DNA from: an uncultured Alistipes sp.
GTDB lineage: Bacteria > Bacteroidota > Bacteroidia > Bacteroidales > Rikenellaceae
Direction of reading: 5' to 3'
Assembly: GCA_944321965.1 (NCBI GenBank)
Contig: CALUNH010000008.1
Span: 1 to 64,000, forward strand
DNA length: 64,000 nt
The position numbers and the translations under genes were made by a program. This document shows positions 26,392 to 35,592 of the stretch, one piece after another (within the stretch, counting starts at the first letter, position 1; each line of letters opens with the position of its first letter). The notes beneath the pieces were generated by a model. That model had not been told where the DNA came from, did not search any database, and saw only the letters and a program-made list of their open reading frames with translations.

Positions 26392-28618
26392 ACATGCGCT
26401 CGTGAAAACTGCGGCTGATGACCTCCAGCTGGTGTTCGCGGCTCAGTTTGGTGAAGTTCACGGCGTAGCCCGAGACGCGGATCGTCAACTGCGGATACTT
26501 CTCGGGGTGCTCCATGGCATCTTCGAGCATCTCGCGGTTCAGGACGTTGACGTTCAGGTGGTGGGCACCCTTCGTGAAGTAGCCGTCGAGCATCGTCACG
26601 AGGTTCTCGACCCGCTCTTCGGGCGTGGGGCCCAACGACTTCGGGACGATCGAGAAGGTGTTCGAGATCCCGTCCTGCGAGTCGCGGTAGCGCAGTTTGG
26701 CCACCGACGAGAGCGAAGCGATGGCGCCGCTCTTGTCGCGTCCGTGCATGGGGTTGGCGCCCGGAGCAAAGGCGACGCCCTTGGCGCGGCCGTCGGGCGT
26801 GGCGCCGGTCTTCTTGCCGTACATCACGTTCGAGGTGATCGTCAGCAGCGACAGCGTCGGGCGGGCATTCTTGTAGACGGGCAGCTTCTTCAGCTCCTCG
26901 CTGAAGTAGTAGACCAGGTCGACGCCGAGGTGGTCGACGCGGTCGTCGTTGTTGCCGAAGCAGGGGAACTCACCCTGGATGTCGAAGCTCTCGGTGAGGC
27001 CCATCTCGTTGCGGCGGGGCGTCACCTTGGCGTACTTGATGGCCGAGAGGGAGTCGAGAGCGATCGAGAGTCCGGCGACGCCGTAGGCGAGGTTGATGCG
27101 CGGGTCGGTGTCGACGAATGCCATCTGGGCCTTCTCATAGTAGTATTTGTCGTGCATGTAGTGGATGATGTTCATCGCCTCGTTGTAGACGCGGGCGATC
27201 TCATGCAGCACCTTCTTGTAGTTCTGCATCACCTCCTCGAAGCGCAGCGGGCCTTCCGAGAGGGCCGGGATGCCCTTGACCATCACCGTGCCGGTGTTCT
27301 CGCAGCGCCCCTCGTTGAGGGCGAGCAGCAGCGCCTTGGCCAGGTTGCAGCGGGCCCCGAAGAACTGGATCTGGCGGCCGATGTCCTGGTACGACACGCA
27401 GCAGGCGATGCCGTAGTCGTCCGAGTGGCGCACTTCGCGCATCAGGTCGTCGTTCTCGTATTGGATCGAGCTGGTGTCGGACGAAACCTTGGCGCAAAAG
27501 TCCTTGAATCCCTGGGGCAGGTCGGGGCTCCAGAGGATCGTGAGGTTGGGTTCGGGCGAGGGGCCGAGGTTGTAGAGCGTCTGCAGGAAGCGGAACGAGG
27601 TCTTCGTGACCTTGGTGCGGCCGTCGTTGAAGCGTCCGCCGATGGCCTCGGTGACCCAGGTGGGGTCTCCGGCGAAGATGTCGTTGTAGGACTGCATCCG
27701 CAGGTGGCGCACCATGCGGAGCTTGATGACGAACTGGTCGATAAGCTCCTGGGCGAAGGTTTCGTCGATCAGACCGTGGGCCAGATCGTACTCGATGAAG
27801 ATGTCGAGGAACGACGAGACGTTGCCCAGCGACATGGCGGCACCGTCCTGCTCCTTGACGGCGGCCAGATAGGCCATGTAGACCCACTGTACGGCCTCCT
27901 GAGCCGAGTGTGCAGGGCGGCTGAGGTCCAGACCGTAGTATTCGCCCATGGTGCGGATATCCTTCAGGGCCTTGATCTGCTCGGCGACCTCCTCGCGCAG
28001 GCGGATGCGGGCTTCGGTCATCGGGCCGGTAAGGTTGCGCAGGTCCTGCTGCTTGGCCTCGATCAGGCGGTCGGTGCCGTAGAGGGCCAGACGGCGGTAG
28101 TCGCCGATGATGCGGCCGCGGGCGTAGTTGTCCGGCAGACCCGTCAGGAACCCGAGCGAGCGGAACGAGCGGATCTCTTCGGTGTAGACGTCGAAGACGC
28201 CGTCGTTGTGGGTTTTGCGGTAGTGGGTGAAGATGTCGCGCACCTTTTCGTCGACATCCACGCCGTTCTCCCGGCAGGCGCGCGATACGACGTTGATGCC
28301 GCCGAAGGGTTTGATGGCGCGCTTGAGGAGCTCGTCGGTCTGGAGGCCCACGATCAGCTCATTTTCACGGTCGATGTAACCGGCCTTGTGGGAGGTGATC
28401 GTCGAGACGGTCTTGTTGTCCAGCGAGCGGATGCCGTTGTTCTGACGCTCCTCTTCGAGGGCCTTGAGGCAGAGGTTCCAGATGTGTCGGGTGCGTTCGG
28501 TGGGTCCCTGCAGGAACGAGGCGTCGCCCAGATAGGGGGTGATGTTCGTCTGCACGAAACTCGTGACGTTGATCTCCTTGCTCCAAAGCCCGTCGATGAA
28601 GGTTTTGTTCAGTTCCAT
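26390..28618 (-). CDS. pflB: formate C-acetyltransferase (pyruvate formate-lyase)
   Basis: The enzyme of 742 residues converts pyruvate and CoA to formate and acetyl-CoA in anaerobic fermentation. The catalytic cysteine pair is C406-C407 in GIACCVSYQ. The glycyl radical site is G717 in RVSGYAVNF. Length matches E. coli PflB (about 760). A -7 box TATCTTTG lies at 28670-28677 on the same strand. The activase gene follows, so the pair forms a fermentative operon consistent with an anaerobic gut organism. Confidence 0.97.
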   Translation of the reverse strand: MELNKTFIDGLWSKEINVTSFVQTNITPYLGDASFLQGPTERTRHIWNLCLKALEEERQNNGIRSLDNKTVSTITSHKAGYIDRENELIVGLQTDELLKRAIKPFGGINVVSRACRENGVDVDEKVRDIFTHYRKTHNDGVFDVYTEEIRSFRSLGFLTGLPDNYARGRIIGDYRRLALYGTDRLIEAKQQDLRNLTGPMTEARIRLREEVAEQIKALKDIRTMGEYYGLDLSRPAHSAQEAVQWVYMAYLAAVKEQDGAAMSLGNVSSFLDIFIEYDLAHGLIDETFAQELIDQFVIKLRMVRHLRMQSYNDIFAGDPTWVTEAIGGRFNDGRTKVTKTSFRFLQTLYNLGPSPEPNLTILWSPDLPQGFKDFCAKVSSDTSSIQYENDDLMREVRHSDDYGIACCVSYQDIGRQIQFFGARCNLAKALLLALNEGRCENTGTVMVKGIPALSEGPLRFEEVMQNYKKVLHEIARVYNEAMNIIHYMHDKYYYEKAQMAFVDTDPRINLAYGVAGLSIALDSLSAIKYAKVTPRRNEMGLTESFDIQGEFPCFGNNDDRVDHLGVDLVYYFSEELKKLPVYKNARPTLSLLTITSNVMYGKKTGATPDGRAKGVAFAPGANPMHGRDKSGAIASLSSVAKLRYRDSQDGISNTFSIVPKSLGPTPEERVENLVTMLDGYFTKGAHHLNVNVLNREMLEDAMEHPEKYPQLTIRVSGYAVNFTKLSREHQLEVISRSFHERM

Positions 28619-28669
28619 AAGATGCGTTTATTGTTCGTTTTGGGATTAAGATTGTCTTCTTTCGGCGTA

Positions 28670-28677
28670 CAAAGATA
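28670..28677 (-). promoter_or_regulatory. -7 box of pflB
   Basis: TATCTTTG on the minus strand, 52 bases before the pflB ATG. No convincing -33 element is visible. Confidence 0.5.
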
Positions 28678-28739
28678 GGTTATTTTTTGCATACTGCCGA
28701 ATTTTACTTACAGATTTGTATGAAAAACAGGGAAAATAC

Positions 28740-28945
28740 CTACAATCGGGTATTTCGGGACGGTGCCGGTCCTGAACTCCCGAAGGCCCCCGGAAGCTCC
28801 CGGAAAACTTCCCGAATGATTCCCGGAGCGGTCCGGGAGAAACTCAGGAAGGTCCCGGAAAATACCCCGAACAGGTCGGGAACAGGCCTCCGAAGAGGTC
28901 CCGGCAGCGGATGTGCGCTGTCCCGGTTTTCGGGAATCCGGGAAA
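28740..28945. repeat. CCGGAA-rich intergenic stretch
   Basis: The gap between divergent pflB and the DUF2721 gene contains many irregularly spaced copies of CCCGGAA, CCCGAA and their complements, able to form several weak hairpins. It is not a regular tandem array. A short open frame across it (28687-28977) has no recognisable features and I do not call it a gene. Confidence 0.4.
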
Positions 28946-28950
28946 TTGTG

Positions 28951-28958
28951 TACCTTTG
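28951..28958 (+). promoter_or_regulatory. -7 box of the DUF2721 gene
   Basis: TACCTTTG matches TAnnTTTG and lies 32 bases before the ATG at 28990. A TTTT run near the -33 position is a weak match. Confidence 0.5.
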
Positions 28959-28989
28959 CGGCATGAAGAACGCTTAATTGAAGACTGAT

Positions 28990-29382
28990 ATGGAAGAACT
29001 TACGCTGACGACTCCGGCGCTGCTGTTTTCGGCCGTTTCGCTGATCCTGCTGGCCTACACGAACCGTTTTCTCTCCTATGCGCAACTGGTCCGCACGCTC
29101 AAGGAGCAGTACCACCAGCACCCCTCGAAGGTAACGCAGGCGCAGATCGACAATCTCCGCCGCCGCCTCCACCTCACCCGCACGATGCAGGCGCTCGGGG
29201 TGTCGAGCCTGTTTCTGTGTGTGGTGACGATGTTCCTGATCTACGTGGATTTCTTTACGCTTTCGGCCTGGGTGTTCGGTATTGCGCTGCTGCTGCTGAT
29301 CGCCTCGCTGGGGGTTTCGATCTGGGAGATCCAGATCTCGGTCCGGGCGCTGGAGATCCACCTCAAGGATATGGAGAAATAG
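28990..29382 (+). CDS. DUF2721 family membrane protein
   Basis: The 130-residue protein is made of three hydrophobic helices (about residues 10-25, 70-90 and 92-115) with a basic cytoplasmic loop containing QIDNLRRRLHLTRTMQALGV, the DUF2721 pattern. A TTG start 12 bases upstream would add four residues; the ATG is preferred. Function is unknown. It is a lone gene between pflB and pit and has no recognisable partner. Confidence 0.75.
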   Translation: MEELTLTTPALLFSAVSLILLAYTNRFLSYAQLVRTLKEQYHQHPSKVTQAQIDNLRRRLHLTRTMQALGVSSLFLCVVTMFLIYVDFFTLSAWVFGIALLLLIASLGVSIWEIQISVRALEIHLKDMEK

Positions 29383-29415
29383 GGTGCCGGGTCTTTTCCG
29401 GGAGACCTGCGGCGT

Positions 29416-29511
29416 AAAAAACGAAGATGCTGCGACGTCGCGTCGCTGCATCTCCCACTAACCTGCTTATGTAACCTAAAACCAACTTGTGAAAGCCTCT
29501 TCCGGTTTTCA
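29416..29511 (-). ncRNA. candidate small RNA downstream of pit
   Basis: On the minus strand TATCTTTG (29517-29524) is followed by about 95 bases with no open frame, a small stem GTGAAA/TTTCAC, and a long hairpin (29426-29452, one mismatch) followed by TTCGTTTTTT, which reads as an intrinsic terminator in this direction only. This could be an independent small RNA or the 3' end of the pit transcript. No known RNA family was recognised. Confidence 0.3.
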
Positions 29512-29523
29512 CATGACAAAGAT

Positions 29524-29558
29524 ACGGGGCCGTCATTTCTTTCGGATGACGGCCCCGT
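29524..29558. terminator. hairpin after pit
   Basis: ACGGGGCCGTCAT pairs with ATGACGGCCCCGT around a 9-base loop, 26 bases past the pit stop. The following UAUCUUUGU is a poor U tract and also forms the possible -7 box of the candidate small RNA. Confidence 0.6.
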
Positions 29559-29584
29559 TACATTCGTGTGAAGCGTGAGGGTTG

Positions 29585-31831
29585 TTATTGCCGCGAGGGT
29601 GCGATCCCGTGTTGCGATTCCAGGAAGTAGTGCTGCGACTTGAGCAGGTTCCGCGACTGGAGCACCATGGTTTTGGTTTCGTTGAGGATCGTCAGGTAGA
29701 GGACGCTGGCGCGGGTCGAGGCCGAGGGGTTGCCGTTGATGCGCCGCAGCTGGCTCTTGACGGCCTCGACGATCGTGTCGAAGAGACGGTCGCGCATGTC
29801 GAGCACTTGGTTGAGATCCGTGAAGTCCTTCGAGGCGAGCATCTCGTTGATCTTGTCGAAGATCGCCTCCACCTGGTCGTTTACGCGCATCAGGTCGACG
29901 ATCTGCTCCTTCGACATGCCCTCGTGGTTGTTGTCGATGTGTTCGAATGAGGGGCGTGTGATATGGATCAGGGCCTTGGTCACCTCCGAGAGGTAGTCGA
30001 CCACCTGGACGTAGAAGTGCCCGGTGTCGATGTCGCACTGCTGCAGGCGCCGCAGCGTGGGCATGATGTTGTACTTGCGTTCGCGGGCCTCCGAGAAGAG
30101 CCGTTCCGAGTCGCGGACCATCTCCTTGAGGACCTTGCGGTTCTCCTTGAAGACGGCCACGAGCGTGCGGTTGTAGATGCGCGTGACCTCCTGCATCGTG
30201 TTGCAGACCTCGCCGATGCAGGCGCAGAGCACCTCGTCGGGGGTTTCGGCCTTTTCAAGGGGCAGGAGGGCCTTTTCGGCCTCGGCCTTCAATGCGGGGG
30301 TCTTGCGGTGGCTGCGGATGAGCAGCCAGGCGCAGAGGGCCGTGAGTGCCACGACGGCGATCCATCCGCCCCAGAGCAGCAGGGCCGTGACGGCCAGGGC
30401 GATGAGGAATCCGCCCAGTGCGGTGATGAACCATCCCGAGATGACGGCCATGACGCCCGTAATGCGGTAGACGGCGCTCTCACGTCCCCAGGTGCGGTCG
30501 GCGAGCGACGAACCCATCGCCACCATGAAGACGACGTAGGTGGTCGAGAGGGGGAGTTTGTAGGAGGTTCCGATGGCGATCAGGACCGAGGCGGCGGTGA
30601 GGTTGACCACGGCGCGGATCATGTCGTACTGGGCCGAGGTGCGCTCTTCGACGGGCAGGGGTTCGAAACGCCGGTCGATGGCTTTCTGCATCCGTTTCGG
30701 GATGATTCCGGTCCAGAGGTTGTTGGCCATCAGTGTCAGGCGTACCAGCCCGCGGGAGAGGAAGGTCGAGCCGAAGCGCTCCTCCTCTTCGTGCTGCGAG
30801 GCGAGCGAGAGTTCGGTTTCGGCCACGTGCTGGGATTTTTTCGAGAAGAAGAGCGTCAGCACCATGATCAGCCCCGAGGCGAGCAGGATCAGGAAGTTCG
30901 CGCGGGCCGGGGCTTCGAGTGCTCCCATCATGATGGTTTCGCTGCCGGCCTCGCGGGCGATCTGCCAGGCGTCGAAGCTGGCCAGGGGCACGCCGATGAA
31001 GTTCACGAGGTCGTTTCCTGCGAAGGCCAGGGCCAGGGCGAAGGTACCGGAGAGGATCGTGATGCGGATGATGTTGAGCCGCATCCGCTGGAAGAGCCAC
31101 AGCACGATGGATGCCACGGCCCAGAAGGCGAGGAGCGTGAGCAGCACGTGGTCGGTGACGTATTCCGAGACCGAGGTGGGGATGAGCCCCGAGCTCTTGA
31201 GCCCCTTGAAGAGTGCGAAGTAGAGGATCCCGGAGAGGGAGATTCCGCACCATACGGCGCCCCAGCGGCGGAAGACGGGGGCGTATCGGAACGAGAAGAT
31301 CAGGCGCGAGACATACATGTAGAAGAGTCCGGCGACGAAGGCGAAGGCCACGGAGAGGAGGATGGCGGCGATGATGACCATGGCCTTTCCGGTGTTGATG
31401 AACTGCGAGAGGTCTTGCAGGGAGAAGGCCGGATCGCCGGCGATGCGGAAGAGGGCCGTGGCGACGGCGGCTCCGAGCAATCCGAAGACCATCGAGACGG
31501 TGGTCGAGGTGGGGAGTCCGAGCGTGTTGTAGAGGTCGAGCAGCAGGACGTTTCCGAGCATCATGCCCAGGAAGAGCATCATGATCTCCGGGAAGGAGAA
31601 CTGCGCCGGATAGAAGACGCCGCTGCGGGCGACCTCCATCATGCCGCTGGAGGTAAGCGTTCCGACGAGGATTCCGGCTGCGGCGATCCAGAGGATCGTG
31701 CGGCGGGGTGCGACTTTCGAGCCGATGGCCGAGTTGAGGAAGTTGATGGCGTCGTTGGCGACACCCACGACGATGCCCATCACGGCCAGGATGGCCAGGA
31801 TGATGACGATGGCGGTAAACAAGGGCGACAT
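29585..31831 (-). CDS. pit: inorganic phosphate transporter, Pit family, with PhoU-like C-terminal domain
   Basis: The 748-residue protein is longer than E. coli PitA (about 500). The N-terminal part (about 1-520) has the Pit duplicated motif (GVANDAINFLNSAIGSK early, GNDLVNFIGVPLASF in the second half) and about twelve membrane helices. Residues about 530-740 form a helical, charged cytoplasmic domain resembling PhoU (EVTRIYNRTLVAVFKENRKV, MLASKDFTDLNQVLDMRDRL). It imports phosphate and lies downstream of a PhoB/PhoR-like pair on the same strand. Its own upstream region carries two CTGTAAC repeats 11 bases apart, a likely Pho box. Confidence 0.92.
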   Translation of the reverse strand: MSPLFTAIVIILAILAVMGIVVGVANDAINFLNSAIGSKVAPRRTILWIAAAGILVGTLTSSGMMEVARSGVFYPAQFSFPEIMMLFLGMMLGNVLLLDLYNTLGLPTSTTVSMVFGLLGAAVATALFRIAGDPAFSLQDLSQFINTGKAMVIIAAILLSVAFAFVAGLFYMYVSRLIFSFRYAPVFRRWGAVWCGISLSGILYFALFKGLKSSGLIPTSVSEYVTDHVLLTLLAFWAVASIVLWLFQRMRLNIIRITILSGTFALALAFAGNDLVNFIGVPLASFDAWQIAREAGSETIMMGALEAPARANFLILLASGLIMVLTLFFSKKSQHVAETELSLASQHEEEERFGSTFLSRGLVRLTLMANNLWTGIIPKRMQKAIDRRFEPLPVEERTSAQYDMIRAVVNLTAASVLIAIGTSYKLPLSTTYVVFMVAMGSSLADRTWGRESAVYRITGVMAVISGWFITALGGFLIALAVTALLLWGGWIAVVALTALCAWLLIRSHRKTPALKAEAEKALLPLEKAETPDEVLCACIGEVCNTMQEVTRIYNRTLVAVFKENRKVLKEMVRDSERLFSEARERKYNIMPTLRRLQQCDIDTGHFYVQVVDYLSEVTKALIHITRPSFEHIDNNHEGMSKEQIVDLMRVNDQVEAIFDKINEMLASKDFTDLNQVLDMRDRLFDTIVEAVKSQLRRINGNPSASTRASVLYLTILNETKTMVLQSRNLLKSQHYFLESQHGIAPSRQ

Positions 31832-31983
31832 GGTAAAATATCTGTTCCGTTTTTGAAAGTTTCCCGTTCGGGGCGGGCCGTCTTCGGGGAGGTCGACGCG
31901 AGGCTGCCGTTGCGTGTTCCGCCGCGGGGCGGGGCTTCGGCGCCGTGCCGGGGACTTCCGGAAGAGATTCGGCTTACCGGGAG

Positions 31984-32041
31984 CAAAGGTCCGAAACAGA
32001 TGTTACAGAGAGGTTACAGCGGTGTTGCGACGTTGTGAAAC
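31984..32041 (-). promoter_or_regulatory. candidate Pho box and promoter of pit
   Basis: On the minus strand CTGTAAC occurs at 32013-32019 and 32002-32008, spaced 11 bases, as in PhoB-binding direct repeats. Weaker copies (GCAAC, TTCAC) continue the period upstream to 32041. GACCTTTG at 31984-31991 is a near match to the -7 box, and no -33 box is present, as expected of an activator-dependent promoter. Confidence 0.6.
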
Positions 32042-32049
32042 GTTGCTTT

Positions 32050-33498
32050 TCAGCCTCTTTTCCGGAGCGTGAAGCGGAATTCGAGGCCTCCGCGTTCGCG
32101 GTTGCGGGCGGAGATCGTTCCTCCGTGGATCATCACGGCGTTCTTGACGATCGAAAGCCCGAGCCCCGTTCCTCCGAGTTTGCGCGAACGCCCCTTGTCG
32201 ATGCGGTAGAATCGTTCGAAAAGGTGGGGGAGATGCTCCTCGGCGACGCCGATTCCGTTGTCGGCGAAAAGGATCGTGCACGCCTCGGGCGAATTGTCCA
32301 GCAGCCGGATGTAGATGTCGCGCCCGCCGGAGTAGGCGGCGGCATTGTCCGCGAGGTTGCGGAAGATCGAACTCAGCAGGGCGGGATTCCCCACGACCTC
32401 GACCCGCTCCGGGAAGTCGACATTCACGCGCAGCCGCTGTTCGGCGGGTTTCAACGCCATCTCTTCGGCCACCTCGGCGATCAGGTCGTTCACGATGACG
32501 GGCTCCTTGCGGATCACCTGGCTTGCTTCGTCCATGCGGGTGATGGTCGCCACGTCGGCGAGCAGACGGCGCAGACGTTCGATCTGCGCGCAGCTCTTTT
32601 CGAGGAACTCCGTGCGTCTGCCCGCGTCGAGCGAAGGGTTGGCCAGCAGCGTCTCCAGATAACCCTGAATGGCCGCTACGGGGGTTTTCAACTCGTGGTT
32701 GATATTGTTCGTGAGCTGTTTTTTGATGCGGATTTTCTCCTGTTCCTCGTGCAGGGCCAGGGCGTGTTCACGGTCGCGGTCGGCCGTTGTCTTCTGCAGG
32801 CGGGCGTAGAGCCGGATGATGTGGTTCGAGATTTCGCCCAGTTCATCGTGGGGGAAGGGCTCCGGTTCGTCGATCCGCTCGCCGCGTTCGGCGCGCTGGG
32901 CGAAGTCGTTCAGGCGTGAGATGTTGTGCCCCAGCCGCCGTGTGGCGAAGTACCCTGCGATGCTCATCAGCAGCGTGACCCCGAGCATGAACCAGAGGAA
33001 TCCGCGGTCGGCGGCCAGGACCGTGCTCAGCGGGACGGAGTAGGGTACGGCCGTGCGGAGGATGTAGCGGTCGCCGAGCATCGCCGAGTAGAAGTAGTTG
33101 CGGTGGGTGCTCTCCGAGTGTCGGCGGATGGTGTATCCGGCGCCGTGGGCCAGGGCCTCGACGACCTCCGGGCGGTCGAGGTGGTTGGCTGCGGGGAGCG
33201 TGTCGAGCGAATTGTCGAAGAGGACGTTCCCCTGATGGTCGATGATCGTCACACGCAGCTCCTCGAAGGGTTCGTCATGGGTGGCGATGCAGGCTGCGGG
33301 TTCGGCGCCCTCGTCCAGGGCGTCGAGCATCCGCAGGTTGAGGAGTTGCAGCCGGGCATTGAGGCGTTCGGCCTTGAAGTGCTTCTCGCGCCCGTACTGG
33401 AACAGGACGAAGCAGGCCACGAGCACCCACGAGAAGGCCAGCAGCAGCAGGAAGAGCCGCCGATGGTAGGAGAGCCTACTCCTCGAATCCGTAGCCAT
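32050..33498 (-). CDS. PhoR-like sensor histidine kinase
   Basis: The kinase of 482 residues has two membrane helices (about 14-35 and 160-185) flanking a periplasmic sensor, then a HAMP linker, a HisKA domain with phospho-acceptor H268 in NINHELKTPV, and an ATPase domain with FADNGIGVAE and GTGLGLSIV. It starts inside the end of the response regulator gene (23-base overlap), so the two are translationally coupled. The phosphate transporter downstream and the Pho-like repeats make phosphate starvation sensing the best inference. Confidence 0.88.
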   Translation of the reverse strand: MATDSRSRLSYHRRLFLLLLAFSWVLVACFVLFQYGREKHFKAERLNARLQLLNLRMLDALDEGAEPAACIATHDEPFEELRVTIIDHQGNVLFDNSLDTLPAANHLDRPEVVEALAHGAGYTIRRHSESTHRNYFYSAMLGDRYILRTAVPYSVPLSTVLAADRGFLWFMLGVTLLMSIAGYFATRRLGHNISRLNDFAQRAERGERIDEPEPFPHDELGEISNHIIRLYARLQKTTADRDREHALALHEEQEKIRIKKQLTNNINHELKTPVAAIQGYLETLLANPSLDAGRRTEFLEKSCAQIERLRRLLADVATITRMDEASQVIRKEPVIVNDLIAEVAEEMALKPAEQRLRVNVDFPERVEVVGNPALLSSIFRNLADNAAAYSGGRDIYIRLLDNSPEACTILFADNGIGVAEEHLPHLFERFYRIDKGRSRKLGGTGLGLSIVKNAVMIHGGTISARNRERGGLEFRFTLRKRG

Positions 33499-34156
33499 AT
33501 CCCAGCCGGGTTACGATGTGCTTTCCGTAAGGTCCGATCTTGCGGCGCAGACGGGTGATGTTGACGTCGATGGTGCGGTCGAGGACGATGACCTCGTCGC
33601 TCCAGATGCGGTGGAGAATCTCCTCGCGGGAGAAGATCACGCCGCGGTGGGCGAGGAGCAGGGCGAGGATCTCGAACTCCTTCTTGGTGAGGGGGAGTTC
33701 CGCGCCGTCGAGGGTGCAGATCTTGCGCCGGAGGTCCATTTCGAGCCCTTCGAAAGCGATGGTTTCGGGTTCGGAGCCGGAGGCTGCGGTGCGGCGCAGG
33801 ACGCTGCGCACGCGGGCGAGGACTTCGCGGATGGAGAAGGGTTTGGCGATGTAGTCGTCGGCGCCGAGGTTCAGCCCGGCGACGGTATCGTCTTCGGAGT
33901 CGCGGGCCGTGCAGAAGATCACGGGGATACGGGCCGTTTCGGGATTCTCCTTGAGGATGCGGGCCATGCGGAAGCCGCTCATTTCGCCCATCATGACATC
34001 GAGCAGGATGAGCGAATAGCGTTCGGGGTGCATTCCGAGGGCCTGTTCGGCGCTGTAGGCGACCTCGACGTCATAACCTTCGACTTCGAGGTTGAACTGG
34101 AGGATTTCGCACAGCGACTCTTCGTCGTCGACCACGAGGATTTTGTGTTTTGCCAT
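33476..34156 (-). CDS. PhoB-like OmpR-family response regulator
   Basis: ATG 34156 gives a protein of 226 residues starting MAKHKILVVDDEES. The receiver domain has phospho-acceptor D53 in LILLDVMMGEMSG and the conserved K in DYIAKPFS. The C-terminal winged helix has the OmpR pattern LTKKEFEILALLLAHRG and RTIDVNITRLRRKIG. It activates or represses promoters in response to the partner kinase. Direct repeats upstream of its own -7 box suggest autoregulation. Confidence 0.9.
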   Translation of the reverse strand: MAKHKILVVDDEESLCEILQFNLEVEGYDVEVAYSAEQALGMHPERYSLILLDVMMGEMSGFRMARILKENPETARIPVIFCTARDSEDDTVAGLNLGADDYIAKPFSIREVLARVRSVLRRTAASGSEPETIAFEGLEMDLRRKICTLDGAELPLTKKEFEILALLLAHRGVIFSREEILHRIWSDEVIVLDRTIDVNITRLRRKIGPYGKHIVTRLGYGYGFEE

Positions 34157-34179
34157 AGCTTCGGGGTTTGAATCCGCGC

Positions 34180-34243
34180 CAAATTTACACAACATTCACG
34201 GATGTTACACGCCCGGCTTCCGACATTTCACGGAAATGTAACA
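34180..34243 (-). promoter_or_regulatory. promoter of the PhoB-like gene with TGTAA/GTGAA repeats
   Basis: TAAATTTG (34180-34187) is a good -7 box 23 bases before the ATG. Directly upstream on the minus strand are GTGTAAC, CGTGAAT and GTGTAAA at a period of 10 bases (about 34184-34211); further copies lie at 34226-34243. They resemble the repeats before pit and probably bind the regulator. Confidence 0.55.
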
Positions 34244-34359
34244 GAAGCCGTTGCCCTTTTTCTTTATTCCTTTTCCCTCTTCGTCCCAGTCGTCCCTTTG
34301 TCACGGTGCGCCGTTCTTCCCGTTCTTTCTGGAGAGTGGCGGGCAATCCGTATGGAAAG

Positions 34360-34388
34360 ACGGGCGGTCCCGGACCGGGACCGCCCGT
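34360..34388. terminator. strong hairpin after the DAHP synthase gene
   Basis: ACGGGCGGTCCCGG pairs with CCGGGACCGCCCGT with almost no loop, so the inner bases must open. It lies 80 bases beyond the leftward stop at 34468 in the 311-base gap whose other end holds the phoB-like promoter. No long U tract follows. Confidence 0.5.
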
Positions 34389-34467
34389 GGACGGCTTCGA
34401 GTCCGCACGTTGTGTAGCGGCTTTCCCGATACCGCGCGGGACGGGAGCTCCGTGACCTTCGGTGAAG

Positions 34468-35532
34468 CTACTTGCCGAGTACCTCCATCTGCTGGCGGAC
34501 CGACTCTTCGTGGATGGCCTGCAGCACCGTGCGCATGAACTCGCGGTCCATACCCAGCTCCACGGCCTGGGCTGCCCGGCGTGCCAGCAGCTCCTCGTAA
34601 CGCTGTGCCTGGAGGATCGGCATGTCGTGCTCCTTCTTGTACTGCCCGATGTCGCGCGAAACGCGCATCCGGCGGACCAGAATTTCGAGCAGCTGATCGT
34701 CGAGTTTGTCGATCTGGGCGCGCAGTTCGTTGAGGCTTTCGGTGGTGATGGTCTGCTCGCGGATCACCAGATTGCGGAGGATGTAGGCCAGCGCGTCGGG
34801 CGTCACCTGCTGGGCCTTGTCGCTCCAGGCGCAGTCGGGCGAGCAGTGCGCCTCGATGATCAAGCCGTCGAACCCGATGTCCATGGCCTGCTGCGAGAGC
34901 GGGGCGATCAGTTCGCGTTTGCCGCCGATGTGGCTCGGGTCGCAGAAGATCGGCAACGACGGCAGGCGTCGGTGCAGTTCGATGGGAATGGCCCACATGG
35001 GGTGGTTGCGGTAGATGCTCTTGTCGATGGAGGTGAATCCGCGGTGGATGGCTCCCAGACGTCGGATCCCGGCGTTGTGGATGCGCTCGATGGCTCCGAT
35101 CCAGAGTTCGAGGTCGGGGCTGACGGGGTTCTTCACCAGCACGGGGACGTCTACCCCGCGCAGCGCATCGGCAATCTCCTGCATGGCGAAGGGGTTGGCG
35201 GCCGTGCGGGCTCCGATCCAGAGCAGGTCGATTCCACCCTTCAGGGCTGCTTCGACGTGTCGGCGGGTGGCGACTTCCGTGGCGGTGTACATGCCGGTTT
35301 CGTGCTTCACGCGCTGGAGCCAGGCGATACCCTGTTCACCGACGCCCTCGAAGCCTCCGGGTTTGGTGCGGGGTTTCCAGAGCCCGGCACGGTAGATCCG
35401 GATCCCTTCGGATGCAAGGGTACGGGCGGTCTGGATGACCTGTTCTTCGGTTTCGGCACTGCACGGGCCGGCAATGACTAACGGACGCCGGGGATCGACC
35501 CCGGGAAGTACGATGGGTTGGAGATCGTTCAT
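34468..35532 (-). CDS. bifunctional DAHP synthase / chorismate mutase
   Basis: The 354-residue enzyme has an N-terminal type I-beta DAHP synthase domain (about 10-260; IAGPCSAET, RAGLWKPRTKPGGFEG, FCDPSHIGGKRE), which condenses phosphoenolpyruvate and erythrose-4-P, and a C-terminal AroQ chorismate mutase domain (about 265-350; LNELRAQIDKLDDQLLEILV, RMRVSRDIGQYKKEHDMP). It therefore holds both the entry step of the shikimate pathway and the branch point to Phe and Tyr. It lies 60 bases downstream of prephenate dehydratase, with no terminator between them, and is probably controlled by the same Phe/Tyr leader. Confidence 0.93.
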   Translation of the reverse strand: MNDLQPIVLPGVDPRRPLVIAGPCSAETEEQVIQTARTLASEGIRIYRAGLWKPRTKPGGFEGVGEQGIAWLQRVKHETGMYTATEVATRRHVEAALKGGIDLLWIGARTAANPFAMQEIADALRGVDVPVLVKNPVSPDLELWIGAIERIHNAGIRRLGAIHRGFTSIDKSIYRNHPMWAIPIELHRRLPSLPIFCDPSHIGGKRELIAPLSQQAMDIGFDGLIIEAHCSPDCAWSDKAQQVTPDALAYILRNLVIREQTITTESLNELRAQIDKLDDQLLEILVRRMRVSRDIGQYKKEHDMPILQAQRYEELLARRAAQAVELGMDREFMRTVLQAIHEESVRQQMEVLGK

Positions 35533-35592
35533 AATGGTTGTTATTTTTGACTGTTCGACTTTTATGGATTGTATTGCGGACGTTTCCGGGTT

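Noticed and set aside
28687..28977. 96-codon frame upstream of the DUF2721 gene
   Set aside because: It lies across CCGG-rich non-coding sequence, contains the -7 box of the next gene and has low-complexity composition.
29963..32038. Long plus-strand frame opposite pit, rich in Asp, Glu, Gly and His
   Set aside because: It mirrors the transporter gene in another frame; composition is not protein-like and there is no promoter.
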